DNA from: Aequorivita aurantiaca
GTDB lineage: Bacteria > Bacteroidota > Bacteroidia > Flavobacteriales > Flavobacteriaceae
Assembly: GCF_030410135.1 (NCBI RefSeq)
Contig: NZ_JAUGQQ010000001.1
Span: 372,001 to 436,000 of the forward strand
Length of the DNA stretch: 64,000 nucleotides
Direction of reading: 5' to 3'
This document shows positions 1-9,092 of this stretch, one piece after another (position 1 is the first letter of the stretch; every line of letters begins with the position of its first letter). The notes below the pieces were generated by a model that had not been told where the DNA came from, made no database searches, and saw only the letters and a program-made list of their open reading frames with translations. The position numbers and the translations under genes are program-made.

Positions 1-2
1 TT

Positions 3-860
3 ATGAAGGGAATCATTTTAGCCGGAGGCTCTGGCACGCGGTTGCACCCAATTACTTTGGCAGTAAGCAAGCAATTAATGCCCGTATATGACAAACCCAT
101 GATCTATTATCCGCTGTCAACGCTAATGTATGCGGGCATAAAGGAAATCTTGATTATTTCAACCCCACAAGACCTTCCACTTTTTAGGCAACTTTTGGGA
201 GATGGCGAAAAATTAGGATGTAACTTTCAATATGCGGAACAGGCCCATCCCAACGGTCTTGCGGAAGCTTTTATAATTGGAAGGAAATTTATTGGCAACG
301 ATAAAGTAGCGTTAATTCTGGGCGATAATATTTTTTATGGTTCGGGGTTAAAAGAATCATTGCAATCCAATAATAATCCCGATGGCGGGGTTATTTATGC
401 TTATCACGTCTTGGATCCCGAACGATATGGGGTTGTGGAGTTTGACAAATCCGGTAAAGCACTTTCAATTGAGGAAAAGCCCAAGAATCCTAAATCAAAT
501 TACGCCGTTCCCGGCATCTATTTTTACGATAACAGCGTAGTAGATATTGCCGCAAATATAAAACCCAGTGCTCGCGGTGAACTAGAAATAACCGATGTAA
601 ACAATGTGTACTTAAAACAGGGAAAACTTAATGTTAGTATTCTCGATAAAGGCACGGCGTGGTTAGATACCGGAACATTTGCTTCCTTAATGCAAGCGGC
701 ACAATTTGTAGAGGTTATTGAGGAAAGACAAGGCCTGAAAATTGGCGCTATTGAAGAAGCAGCTTATGAAATGGGCTACATTTCAAAAGAAAAATTAATT
801 GCTTTGGCCGAGCCTTTATTGAAAAGTGGTTATGGAAAACATTTACTTCAACTTGATTAA
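3..860 (+). CDS. rfbA: Glucose-1-phosphate thymidylyltransferase (RfbA)
   Basis: Makes dTDP-glucose from dTTP and glucose-1-phosphate, the first step of dTDP-L-rhamnose synthesis in the cytoplasm. The 285-residue length is normal for the short RmlA type. The nucleotide-binding signature GGSGTRLHP is at residues 8-16, followed by [18 protein letters not shown] and a DNIFYG motif near residue 108. The ATG at base 3 is the only plausible start, but only two bases lie upstream, so the promoter and any rfbB before it are outside the window. It is followed after 8 bases by rfbC and then rfbD, so the three are almost certainly one transcript. Identity is secure. Confidence 0.97.
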   Translation: MKGIILAGGSGTRLHPITLAVSKQLMPVYDKPMIYYPLSTLMYAGIKEILIISTPQDLPLFRQLLGDGEKLGCNFQYAEQAHPNGLAEAFIIGRKFIGNDKVALILGDNIFYGSGLKESLQSNNNPDGGVIYAYHVLDPERYGVVEFDKSGKALSIEEKPKNPKSNYAVPGIYFYDNSVVDIAANIKPSARGELEITDVNNVYLKQGKLNVSILDKGTAWLDTGTFASLMQAAQFVEVIEERQGLKIGAIEEAAYEMGYISKEKLIALAEPLLKSGYGKHLLQLD

Positions 861-868
861 AATTAATT

Positions 869-1414
869 TTGGAACTACTAAAATCTCCATTAAAAGATTG
901 TTTTATACTGAAACCTACTGTATTTAGGGATGAACGGGGAATTTTTTATGAAACCTACAATCAAAATGCTTTTGAAAAAGCCACAGGGCTTAAAATTGAT
1001 TTTGTACAGGACAACCAATCTATTTCCTCAAGAGGTGTGTTGCGCGGACTTCATTTTCAAAAGGGCGCAATGGCGCAGGCAAAGCTGGTAAGGGTTGTAA
1101 GTGGAAGGGTGTTGGATATTGTTGTAGATATTCGAAAAGAGTCAGAAACCTTTGGGCAATCCTTTTCAGTTGTTTTGGATGATGTGAACCATCTCCAACT
1201 TTTCGTTCCCCGCGGGTTTGCTCACGGATTTATCACGCTCTCAGATCAATCGGTGTTTTCGTATAAATGTGATAATTATTACGATAAAGTTTCGGAAGGC
1301 GGTATTATATATAATGACGCAACCTTGGCGCTGGATTGGCATCTTCCGAAGGAAGAATTTATTATTTCAGAAAAAGATTTGCAACTTCCCAATTTCAGGG
1401 AAGCAATTACATGA
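869..1414 (+). CDS. rfbC: dTDP-4-dehydrorhamnose 3,5-epimerase (RfbC)
   Basis: Cupin-fold epimerase acting on dTDP-4-dehydro-6-deoxyglucose, the third step of dTDP-rhamnose synthesis. The 181 residues match the family. FRDERG is at about residues 19-24 and RGLHFQ at 59-64, in which His62 is the expected catalytic base. FVPRGFAHGF follows near residue 112. The start is a TTG eight bases after the rfbA stop; no ATG fits this frame. The stop overlaps the rfbD start in an ATGA, which indicates translational coupling. Confidence 0.96.
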   Translation: MELLKSPLKDCFILKPTVFRDERGIFYETYNQNAFEKATGLKIDFVQDNQSISSRGVLRGLHFQKGAMAQAKLVRVVSGRVLDIVVDIRKESETFGQSFSVVLDDVNHLQLFVPRGFAHGFITLSDQSVFSYKCDNYYDKVSEGGIIYNDATLALDWHLPKEEFIISEKDLQLPNFREAIT

Positions 1415-2274
1415 AAAAAATATTGGTTACAGGGGCGAACGGACAATTGGCGAAATGCATAAAAAATGCGGCTCCCCATTTTCCCGACCTTCAATTTATC
1501 TTTGTTTCAAAAGAAGAGCTAGATATTCAAGATGCCGGTCTATTAAGGGAGTTTTTCCAAAAGAATAATTATTCACACTGTATTAATACGGCGGCATATA
1601 CAAATGTGGAGAAGGCGGAAAGTGAACCGGAAATAGCTTTCACAATCAATGCCGAAGCAGTAAAAATCCTGGCAACCGTTTGCAAGGAAATGAATGTTAT
1701 ATTGTTTCATATTTCCACAGATTATGTTTTTGACGGGATTAAAAATTCTCCATACATTGAAACTGATCCCACAAATCCTATCAATGTTTATGGGGCTTCC
1801 AAATTAAAGGGGGAACAATACATCCAAGAAATTTTGGATAAATTCTTCATTTTCCGAACGTCGTGGCTCTATTCACAATATGGGCATAATTTTTTGAGAA
1901 CGATCATCAAATACGCCGACGAAGGAAAACCACTAACCATAACCACGGAACAAACGGGAACGCCTACAAATGCAAATGATTTGGCAAATGCATTATTACA
2001 GCTAATTGAGCAAGATTCAATAAATTATGGCGTTTATCATTTCAGCAATGAGGGTGAAACCACATGGTATGGCTTTGCGGAAGAGATACTCCGGCAGAGA
2101 GGAAAATTAAAAGATACAAACCTTGCAAAAACCAACCATTACCGTACTTTTGCCGCTCGGCCGGAGTACAGTGTATTGGATAATGCAAAATTTAAAAATA
2201 CATTTACAGTTCCTGCCGTAAATTGGTTGGAAAGTTTAGATATAGTAATTAAAAACCTATTGGATAACAAATAG
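1411..2274 (+). CDS. rfbD: dTDP-4-dehydrorhamnose reductase (RfbD)
   Basis: NAD(P)H-dependent SDR enzyme that completes dTDP-L-rhamnose. The frame is open from 1336, but the real start is the ATG at 1411: MKKILVTGANGQLAK begins the Rossmann fold exactly there and the ATG overlaps the rfbC stop by four bases. This gives 287 residues, normal for RmlD. The catalytic YxxxK is in NVYGASKLKGE, after the HISTDYVFDG strand-loop. The rfbA-rfbC-rfbD order implies that rhamnose is part of the polymer made by this locus; rfbB is not in view. Confidence 0.96.
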   Translation: MKKILVTGANGQLAKCIKNAAPHFPDLQFIFVSKEELDIQDAGLLREFFQKNNYSHCINTAAYTNVEKAESEPEIAFTINAEAVKILATVCKEMNVILFHISTDYVFDGIKNSPYIETDPTNPINVYGASKLKGEQYIQEILDKFFIFRTSWLYSQYGHNFLRTIIKYADEGKPLTITTEQTGTPTNANDLANALLQLIEQDSINYGVYHFSNEGETTWYGFAEEILRQRGKLKDTNLAKTNHYRTFAARPEYSVLDNAKFKNTFTVPAVNWLESLDIVIKNLLDNK

Positions 2275-2281
2275 TTTCATT

Positions 2282-3256
2282 ATGGCACAGAACAATCACG
2301 ACGAGATAGATTTAGGATACGTTTTCAAAAAGATTTCAGCTTTTTTTAGATCTTTTGTTAAGCTTATCTTCTTAGTTGTAGCCTTTTTTGTAAAATATAT
2401 TATTGTATTGATTATATTAATTCTTATCGGCGTAGGAATCGGATATTATGTTGACAAAAATGCAGTTAAAGTATACGATAACCATCTAATCGTAATCCCA
2501 AATTTTGAGAGTACGCAGTATCTATATGAGAAAGTGGAGGCCCTTTCATCTAAACTCAAAGATCGCGATCTTGATTTTCTTAAAACAACAATTGGCACCC
2601 ACTACACAGAGCTTGTAAATTTAGAAGCGAAACCTATTGTGGATCTCTTCAACTTTGCCGCAACAAGTCGTGAACGCGTGGATCTATTCAAGGTTTTAAC
2701 GGACAAACAGGATATACCTGACTATGTAAAAGATCCCCAAAACTTTCAGTATTTCAAATACCATCATATAACAGTTAAAATAAAAGGGAAAGCACATTCT
2801 AAAGAAATTGTTGCAGCTATAGAAAAGTACCTTAATGACAATGAACACTTTGGTGAATATATGAAAGTGAACAGAGAAAGCACCCAGTTTAGGATAGAAA
2901 CTTCCAAAAAAACAATTTCACAAATCGATAGCATATTGAATTCCGCTGCTTCGATAGATAAAGGCAATAGCAATCTTCCATCTGTAATGGTAAGTGATAA
3001 TAGCCAACTCAACGACGTAATTCAGTCCAAAGACCGTATGCTGTACAATCTTTTAAAATTGAATATGCAAAAGGTTGATGAGCAGAGTATAATAAAAATT
3101 GCAGCTATTAATTATAATGTTTCAGATTTTTCACGGTTTCGTTTAAATAATAAAGTTTTCTATCCACTGATGCTGGTTCTCCTCTTTTCCGGTTTTTTCT
3201 TTTTAAGACATCTTTATAGAAAAATGAAGCAAATTGCTGAAACCGATGAGAATTAG
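2282..3256 (+). CDS. Wzz-like chain-length determinant protein
   Basis: Inner-membrane protein of 324 residues with the topology of a polysaccharide co-polymerase: a long hydrophobic segment at about residues 25-55, a periplasmic middle of roughly 235 residues, and a second membrane helix at about 293-311 followed by a basic tail (RHLYRKMKQ). It is rich in charged residues between the helices, as expected for a coiled-coil arm. It lies seven bases after rfbD and five before the wecB-like gene. Wzz proteins set O-antigen or capsule chain length. The role here rests on topology and position rather than a clear sequence signature, so it could be another locus-specific membrane protein. Confidence 0.7.
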   Translation: MAQNNHDEIDLGYVFKKISAFFRSFVKLIFLVVAFFVKYIIVLIILILIGVGIGYYVDKNAVKVYDNHLIVIPNFESTQYLYEKVEALSSKLKDRDLDFLKTTIGTHYTELVNLEAKPIVDLFNFAATSRERVDLFKVLTDKQDIPDYVKDPQNFQYFKYHHITVKIKGKAHSKEIVAAIEKYLNDNEHFGEYMKVNRESTQFRIETSKKTISQIDSILNSAASIDKGNSNLPSVMVSDNSQLNDVIQSKDRMLYNLLKLNMQKVDEQSIIKIAAINYNVSDFSRFRLNNKVFYPLMLVLLFSGFFFLRHLYRKMKQIAETDEN

Positions 3257-3261
3257 CAGCC

Positions 3262-4386
3262 ATGAAGAAAAAAAATCTCATTGTCTTTGGAACAAGACCT
3301 GAAGCCATAAAAATGGCACCACTGGTGCGAGAATTTTTGAGAAATGAAAATTTCGACACTAAAGTTTGCGTGACTGCGCAACACCGCGAAATGCTCGATC
3401 AAGTTTTGAATTTCTTTGAAATTGTACCGGATTATGATTTAAATCTAATGCGGCCAAATCAAAACTTATTCAGCCTTACCGCCACAATCATCGAAAATAT
3501 GAAACCGGTTTTAGATGAGGTAAAACCAGATTATGTGTATGTTCACGGAGATACCACTACATCTATGGCTGTTGGTATTGCAGCGTTTTACAGCGGCGCC
3601 AAAATATGCCACGTGGAAGCTGGCTTACGTACTTTTAATAGGCAATACCCTTTCCCTGAAGAATTCAACCGTCAACTCACCGGCAAAATTGCCGATTATC
3701 ATTTTTCGCCAACAGAACTTTCCAGGAAAAATCTTTTGGCCGAAAACACCAAAGAAGAAAATATTTTGGTAACCGGAAACACTGTTATCGATGCCCTTCT
3801 TTATGGCATTGAAAAGGTAAACGCAGAAGATTTTGTGGATGCAGAAATTGAAAAGTTGAAAACTGTTCTAAATTTTCAGAAAAATGTAATACTTGTTACA
3901 GGTCATCGAAGAGAAAATCACGGAGAAGGACTTATAAATATATGTTCAGCACTGAAAACTATCGCAATGAACAATTCAGACGTGGATATAATATATCCCG
4001 TTCACCTCAATCCAAATGTAATAGGGCCTGTTAATGAACTGCTTGATAGTATTGCAAATATATATTTGGTGCCACCACTAGCATATCCAGCATTTATCTG
4101 GTTGATGGAAAAATCATATTTAATCATTACGGACAGTGGCGGGATTCAGGAGGAAGCGCCAAGTTTAGGAAAACCGGTCCTTGTAACTAGAACAACTACC
4201 GAACGCCCAGAGGCAGTTCAAGAGGGCACTGTAATTTTATTGGGAACTGATACTGATAGAATAATTAAGGAAACCGAAAAGCTATTAGAAAACACCGACT
4301 ATTATAAAGGAATGAGCATGTTGCATAATCCATACGGTGATGGTAAAGCAACAAAACGGATCGTAAATTTTATAGAAGCTTTATAA
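3262..4386 (+). CDS. wecB: UDP-N-acetylglucosamine 2-epimerase (non-hydrolysing)
   Basis: Interconverts UDP-GlcNAc and UDP-ManNAc in the cytoplasm. The 374 residues are full length. Family motifs are visible: GTRPEAIKMAPL near the N terminus, HVEAGLRTFNRQYPFPEE in the middle, GHRRENHGEG, and TDSGGIQEEAPSLGKP followed by RTTTERPEA near the C terminus, which form the UDP-binding site. The next gene, one base downstream, is the matching UDP-ManNAc dehydrogenase, so the product is UDP-N-acetylmannosaminuronic acid. Confidence 0.96.
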   Translation: MKKKNLIVFGTRPEAIKMAPLVREFLRNENFDTKVCVTAQHREMLDQVLNFFEIVPDYDLNLMRPNQNLFSLTATIIENMKPVLDEVKPDYVYVHGDTTTSMAVGIAAFYSGAKICHVEAGLRTFNRQYPFPEEFNRQLTGKIADYHFSPTELSRKNLLAENTKEENILVTGNTVIDALLYGIEKVNAEDFVDAEIEKLKTVLNFQKNVILVTGHRRENHGEGLINICSALKTIAMNNSDVDIIYPVHLNPNVIGPVNELLDSIANIYLVPPLAYPAFIWLMEKSYLIITDSGGIQEEAPSLGKPVLVTRTTTERPEAVQEGTVILLGTDTDRIIKETEKLLENTDYYKGMSMLHNPYGDGKATKRIVNFIEAL

Positions 4387-4387
4387 A

Positions 4388-5596
4388 ATGGAAAATAAAC
4401 CCACAGTGGTAATGATGGGATTGGGCTACATAGGCTTGCCCACCTCAGCCCTGATAGCTAGTAAGGGAATAAATGTAACAGGAATAGATATTTCCCAACA
4501 TGTAGTTAATACTATAAATGAAGGTAAAATCCATATAGTAGAGCCCGATCTGGATGGTTTAGTCCATCACGTGGTAAAGCAAGGCTATTTGAAAGCTTCT
4601 ACACTGCCAGTAGTTGCCGATGTTTATTTAATAGCTGTTCCAACGCCTTTCAAGGAAAATTATCAGCCGGACCTCTTTTATGTGGAAAGCGCGGTTAAAA
4701 ACATTATTCCTACTCTTCGAAAAGGAGCACTGGTTATTCTGGAATCAACCAGCCCCGTTGGAACAACGCATAAAATCCAAGAGATTATTTTCAAGGAACG
4801 GCCGGACATAAAGGACGAAATCTTCATTGCTTACTGTCCTGAGCGTGTACTACCGGGAAATGTAATTTATGAATTGGAGCAAAATGACCGTGCCATTGGC
4901 GGAATAGACGAAGAGTCCACAGAAAAGGCAGTTTGGTTTTATAAACATTTTGTGAAAGGGGAACTGCATAAAACAAATTCACAAACCGCAGAAATGTGCA
5001 AATTGGTCGAAAACTCTTCCCGGGACGTTCAAATTGCCTTTGCAAACGAACTTTCCATTATTTGTGATAAAGCTAATATAAACGTTTGGGAATTGATTCG
5101 ACTGGCCAACAAACATCCCCGAGTAAACATATTACAACCTGGAACTGGAGTTGGCGGTCATTGTATTGCGGTAGATCCATGGTTTATTGTTTCCGAATTT
5201 CCAAAAGAATCAAGAATAATTCGTGCTGCTCGTGAAATAAATAATTATAAGACAGAATGGGTTATTGAAAAGGTAAAAAACGCAGCGCTACAGTTTAAAA
5301 TAAATAGTGGAAGGGAGGCTGTAATAGCTTGTATGGGCCTAGCGTTTAAACCCAATATTGATGATCTACGTGAATCACCTGCCCTAGTGGTATCTGAGGC
5401 ATTAAAAAGTGACGGATTCAAGACGCTGGATGTGGAACCGAACCTTAAGAATGAAACGGATCACGTATTTATACATATCGATAAAGCCATAGAGAAAGCT
5501 GACATCTTAGTGTTTTTGGTAGCTCACAACGAATTTAAGAATCTTACGTTACCCCAAAATAAAAAAATCCTGGATTTCTGCGGGGTTCTAAATTAA
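4388..5596 (+). CDS. wecC: UDP-N-acetyl-D-mannosamine dehydrogenase
   Basis: Oxidises UDP-ManNAc to UDP-ManNAcA using two NAD+. The 402 residues begin with the Rossmann motif GLGYIGLPTSA; STSPVGTT and the catalytic segment GTGVGGHCIAVDP follow, with the nucleophile at Cys259. AFKPNIDDLRESPA is the C-terminal UDP-binding signature. It starts one base after the wecB stop, so the pair is coupled. UDP-GlcNAc dehydrogenase (WbpA type) is the main alternative, but pairing with the 2-epimerase favours WecC. Confidence 0.94.
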   Translation: MENKPTVVMMGLGYIGLPTSALIASKGINVTGIDISQHVVNTINEGKIHIVEPDLDGLVHHVVKQGYLKASTLPVVADVYLIAVPTPFKENYQPDLFYVESAVKNIIPTLRKGALVILESTSPVGTTHKIQEIIFKERPDIKDEIFIAYCPERVLPGNVIYELEQNDRAIGGIDEESTEKAVWFYKHFVKGELHKTNSQTAEMCKLVENSSRDVQIAFANELSIICDKANINVWELIRLANKHPRVNILQPGTGVGGHCIAVDPWFIVSEFPKESRIIRAAREINNYKTEWVIEKVKNAALQFKINSGREAVIACMGLAFKPNIDDLRESPALVVSEALKSDGFKTLDVEPNLKNETDHVFIHIDKAIEKADILVFLVAHNEFKNLTLPQNKKILDFCGVLN

Positions 5597-5603
5597 TCGC
5601 GTT

Positions 5604-6866
5604 GTGGAAAGGCTCACGCTACTTTTTTTAAAACTAAAAGAAAGAGGTTTTTTCCATCTTATAATTTCAAATTATTCGGTTCAGTTCATCGTTTTTGGTT
5701 CCAGTTTGCTAATAGCAAAAATAATGTCACCCACTGATGTGGGAATTATAAAAACCATCGAAACTTTTGCCAATATGGCCATAGTCTTGGGTAGTGGGGG
5801 AGTTATTTTTGCAATCCTAAAAGTTATTCCGGAACATAAAGACAGCGCAATTAGGCGGCTTTCTTTAATTTTTTCTTTGAAATATGCACTAATTTTTTCA
5901 TTTGCGGTTTTTTTGTTTTTCAATCTGCTGGCTTACTCTGGCTTTGTCTCAGAGGACCAGGCGCTTGTGTACTGGTTTCAGCAATATTCCTTTCTTATTA
6001 TTCCTTCCGTTTTGACAATGGTTTTGATAAGATATTATCAAGCCATTGATAGGTTTAAGAGAATCAGTACCGTGGTATTTTATCTGAAGTTACTTTCCGC
6101 AGTCTTCGTTCTTTCCTTCACCTACTTTTTTTTTATACGAGGATATGTGCTTTCAATGGTTATCTCAACCGTACTGGCAACGCTTATACTACTTTATGAT
6201 CTTCGTAAAGAAATTGGTGATAAATCTATCAGTGAACGACATTTAGAAATTCGTCAAAAAATTATCGCCCTGTCCAAAACTGCATTTATGGCACAGGTCA
6301 TCGATCAGCTTAAACTGCAATCCGGATTCCTGATTGCAAATTATGTTATATTGGACCGGGAAATATTTGGTTTCTATGCGTTTGCACTTATTTTAACGCA
6401 GGGCATAAATATAGTTGCATCCAGCGTTCAGCAATTTATAATCCCTAAAATGTCTGAAACCTCGGGAAATCTTACTGTCTTTTTTCAAAAATATAAGATG
6501 TTCGAAAAGCGTTTCAATATTATAGCTGTGATAATATTTATTGGTGCACAAGTGTTTTTGCCAATAGCAGTTAACTTAGTTTTTGGGGATAAATATGACG
6601 GAGCAATACTAATTTTAAGAATCATGCTCGTTGGTTGGCTTATAGAAGCATTGTATGCCCTCAAAGGGGTTATCTTTCTTAGTTTGGGGAAAATGAAATA
6701 TATAAGCTATGCCTCACTCACCATCTTTTCAATCTCCGTGCCTGTGATTTATTATTTGGATGTTAAATATGCAGCTATTGGTGCCGCCTGCGCCTATGTT
6801 TTCCAAAATTTGGTAAGTTTGGGAGTACTGAATTATTTTGTACGTAAAGTTTCAAAACATACGTGA
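5604..6866 (+). CDS. Polysaccharide flippase (Wzx-like, MOP superfamily)
   Basis: Multi-spanning membrane protein of 420 residues with about twelve hydrophobic segments and basic loops, the pattern of lipid-linked oligosaccharide flippases. It starts with GTG at 5604 (MERLTLLFLKLK), seven bases after wecC; no nearby ATG fits. SNYSVQFIVFGSSLLIAKIMSP at the N terminus, followed by DVG, is typical of the family. It would move the undecaprenyl-linked repeat unit across the inner membrane for polymerisation by one of the Wzy-like proteins downstream. Confidence 0.85.
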   Translation: MERLTLLFLKLKERGFFHLIISNYSVQFIVFGSSLLIAKIMSPTDVGIIKTIETFANMAIVLGSGGVIFAILKVIPEHKDSAIRRLSLIFSLKYALIFSFAVFLFFNLLAYSGFVSEDQALVYWFQQYSFLIIPSVLTMVLIRYYQAIDRFKRISTVVFYLKLLSAVFVLSFTYFFFIRGYVLSMVISTVLATLILLYDLRKEIGDKSISERHLEIRQKIIALSKTAFMAQVIDQLKLQSGFLIANYVILDREIFGFYAFALILTQGINIVASSVQQFIIPKMSETSGNLTVFFQKYKMFEKRFNIIAVIIFIGAQVFLPIAVNLVFGDKYDGAILILRIMLVGWLIEALYALKGVIFLSLGKMKYISYASLTIFSISVPVIYYLDVKYAAIGAACAYVFQNLVSLGVLNYFVRKVSKHT

Positions 6867-6890
6867 TAGCATAAAATTTTGAATTAGAAT

Positions 6891-8150
6891 ATGAAAATCT
6901 TTAATTTAAGGACTCAGGTAAATGAAATTCTAACGAATAGCCTCATCCTGTTCCCTTTTATCCTCATCTTTCTTTCAGAGATTTTGCTTCCTATTGTTCC
7001 AATGGTCTCGTCCGTTTTTAAGGTCGGAGCTGTGCTTTATATGTTTCTATTCGCCATTATAAGCTTAAAATTTCATGCAAGTTTTTTAATACTCCTTGGA
7101 TTGTTTATTCCTTTATTTATCTACGGAATTTTACACTCCTTTAATATTTACGCAGCAATTTCCGAAGGAATCAGGTATCTTTTTCCTATTTCGGTTTTAA
7201 TGTATGGATACGCCATAAGACGCCATTTTAAATTTCTTCTTATGGCATTTATCGTTTTTGTGATTATAAATGATCTATGGCAAATTGTGAACTATGTAAA
7301 TTGGTATCGCGGGGTAACACAATGGTTTTATAATACGGACATATATGGAAATCGGTATTTTAACGCTTCTTCTGGAATTATACGGGCTACCGGCATCGTT
7401 GGGTTTTTTGGATTATTTGGATTTATCAATCTCATTGCTTTTTTCTTGACGCGACGCTATTATACCGGCAAATGGAAGACCCTGCTTCTCTCTAGTTTTC
7501 TAATTTCACTGTTTTTAAGCTTTTCCTATAAAACCATTGGCGCATTATTAGTGCTGCTTTTTTTACAGTATAAAAACAAACTAAAATTTTTTCAAATCGT
7601 TGGAATATTGTTTGTAATAGCACTAATCGCCATCCCCAAGGTTGTTGCAAGTATGGGGGAAAGTATTATTCTTCGATTGGAGCAATACGTAACAGAAGGC
7701 GATTCTGCTAGAGCGGAATCCTATCGGGTAATGTTTGCCGAAATATCCAACTTTAATCTTTTTGGTCGAGGAGTAGGTTCTTTTGGCGGGCCGGCTTCGG
7801 TAACTTACAACTCCCCCATTTATAGTGAACATCATTTTAATTGGTTCTATACAATTGATTTAACAACAACAGATACTTTTTTCCCCCATTTATTTGTTGA
7901 GATGGGCCTAATTGGCGGTCTACTCTATTTGTTGGTTCTTTTGGCGCCCTTAACGCTATCGTGGAAACGGGATAAGTTCAAACTCGTCTTCGCAGTCTAT
8001 TTCGCCCTCTTTTTTGACGCTCTATTTTCGTACTCATTAAATAATATTGCCTTTTTAATAGTTTCAATAGGCTTTCTATATCCACTGTATTTTTATCGGG
8101 AAGAGGAACCAATATTAACAGAAGATGTATATAACCCTATTGATTCGTGA
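6891..8150 (+). CDS. O-antigen polymerase/ligase-family membrane protein (first of three)
   Basis: A 419-residue membrane protein with ten or more hydrophobic segments and one larger hydrophilic loop at about residues 255-325 (ESIILRLEQYVTEGDSARAE and FNLFGRGVGSFGGPAS). A large periplasmic loop holding an LFGxGxGSF-like motif is the hallmark of Wzy polymerases and WaaL ligases. The two cannot be separated by sequence alone. Position right after the flippase favours the polymerase. It starts 24 bases after the flippase and ends three bases before the SGNH-like gene. Confidence 0.8.
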   Translation: MKIFNLRTQVNEILTNSLILFPFILIFLSEILLPIVPMVSSVFKVGAVLYMFLFAIISLKFHASFLILLGLFIPLFIYGILHSFNIYAAISEGIRYLFPISVLMYGYAIRRHFKFLLMAFIVFVIINDLWQIVNYVNWYRGVTQWFYNTDIYGNRYFNASSGIIRATGIVGFFGLFGFINLIAFFLTRRYYTGKWKTLLLSSFLISLFLSFSYKTIGALLVLLFLQYKNKLKFFQIVGILFVIALIAIPKVVASMGESIILRLEQYVTEGDSARAESYRVMFAEISNFNLFGRGVGSFGGPASVTYNSPIYSEHHFNWFYTIDLTTTDTFFPHLFVEMGLIGGLLYLLVLLAPLTLSWKRDKFKLVFAVYFALFFDALFSYSLNNIAFLIVSIGFLYPLYFYREEEPILTEDVYNPIDS

Positions 8151-8153
8151 ATT

Positions 8154-9092
8154 ATGAATCAAATGCCACCACATAGAGCCGTTGTAATAATTTGGGGATT
8201 TTTATTGGTGTTTCTTGTGATTGATTTTATGAGAAAAGCAAATGTCAATTACGTCCAGTTCAATTATGAATGGGATATTTCGAAAGTTATAGGTACATTG
8301 GGCGTGGTTGAGGTGGATTCTCTTGCAAATGATTATATTTCCATTGAAAATAAATTTGGGCTACCACTAAACTTTACCCGAAATAATACCTTTTTGTTAA
8401 AAAATGGGCAAGAAAGTTATTTCAGGGCATCCGAAATACTCTCCGATAGTTCCAAGATTGTTTTTTCAGGAGTTAAATGGATTAACCAAATTCCAAAAAA
8501 AACAAGTGAACAAAACAGTATTGACATTATTGATTTGCCGCTCATACAACCCGAAGGCAAAACGACAGTTACAATTGGCGATTCACAAATAATATGGCGC
8601 GAGGCTCGCGAACTTCGTAAAAATTTACTGCAAAAAGAAAAACTGTTTTTTATGGGAACCGAGACCGATGCCTACGGCTATCCATATGAAGGGGGTACAT
8701 TTGATACTTCGTCAGAAATTTTGCTAAAATCAAAAAACGCACCAACCGCGGCCTATTATATATTGTTTTTCGGTGCTCAGGATAAACGAACGGATATACA
8801 TCTGTTGCATCAAAACATTTGTGATATTTTAGAAACTCTTCAAAATAAACCAACAACTGAGAACATTTTTGCCGTTACCTTACCGCCTTCAACAAATCCA
8901 ATATTTGACGCTTATAATAACCTATTCAATACCCATTTGCAGGAATGTGTAACCCAATTTAAGAATGTTCAAATAGTGGACTTGCATCATTTCTTAATGG
9001 ATAAAACAGACTATTTAGCCCAAGATGAAGTACATTTAAATACCAAAGGATATCTATATCTAAATAAACTTTTAATTCAAGAAATTCCGTGA
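8154..9092 (+). CDS. SGNH-hydrolase-like protein with N-terminal membrane anchor
   Basis: A 312-residue protein with one hydrophobic helix at about residues 8-26 and a long extracytoplasmic part. The C-terminal half has the order of an SGNH/GDSL fold: GDSQ at 142-145, FGAQD with Gln209 where family members usually have Asn, and DEVHLN at 291-296 carrying the Asp-His pair. SGNH proteins in such loci often add or remove acetyl groups on glycans, so an O-acetyl esterase or transferase acting outside the inner membrane is a fair inference, not proven. It lies between two polymerase/ligase-like genes; its stop overlaps the next start. Confidence 0.6.
   Translation: MNQMPPHRAVVIIWGFLLVFLVIDFMRKANVNYVQFNYEWDISKVIGTLGVVEVDSLANDYISIENKFGLPLNFTRNNTFLLKNGQESYFRASEILSDSSKIVFSGVKWINQIPKKTSEQNSIDIIDLPLIQPEGKTTVTIGDSQIIWREARELRKNLLQKEKLFFMGTETDAYGYPYEGGTFDTSSEILLKSKNAPTAAYYILFFGAQDKRTDIHLLHQNICDILETLQNKPTTENIFAVTLPPSTNPIFDAYNNLFNTHLQECVTQFKNVQIVDLHHFLMDKTDYLAQDEVHLNTKGYLYLNKLLIQEIP

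Noticed and set aside
1336-1410. Upstream part of the rfbD frame
   Set aside because: It overlaps the rfbC gene in another frame; the Rossmann motif begins right at the ATG 1411, which overlaps the rfbC stop.
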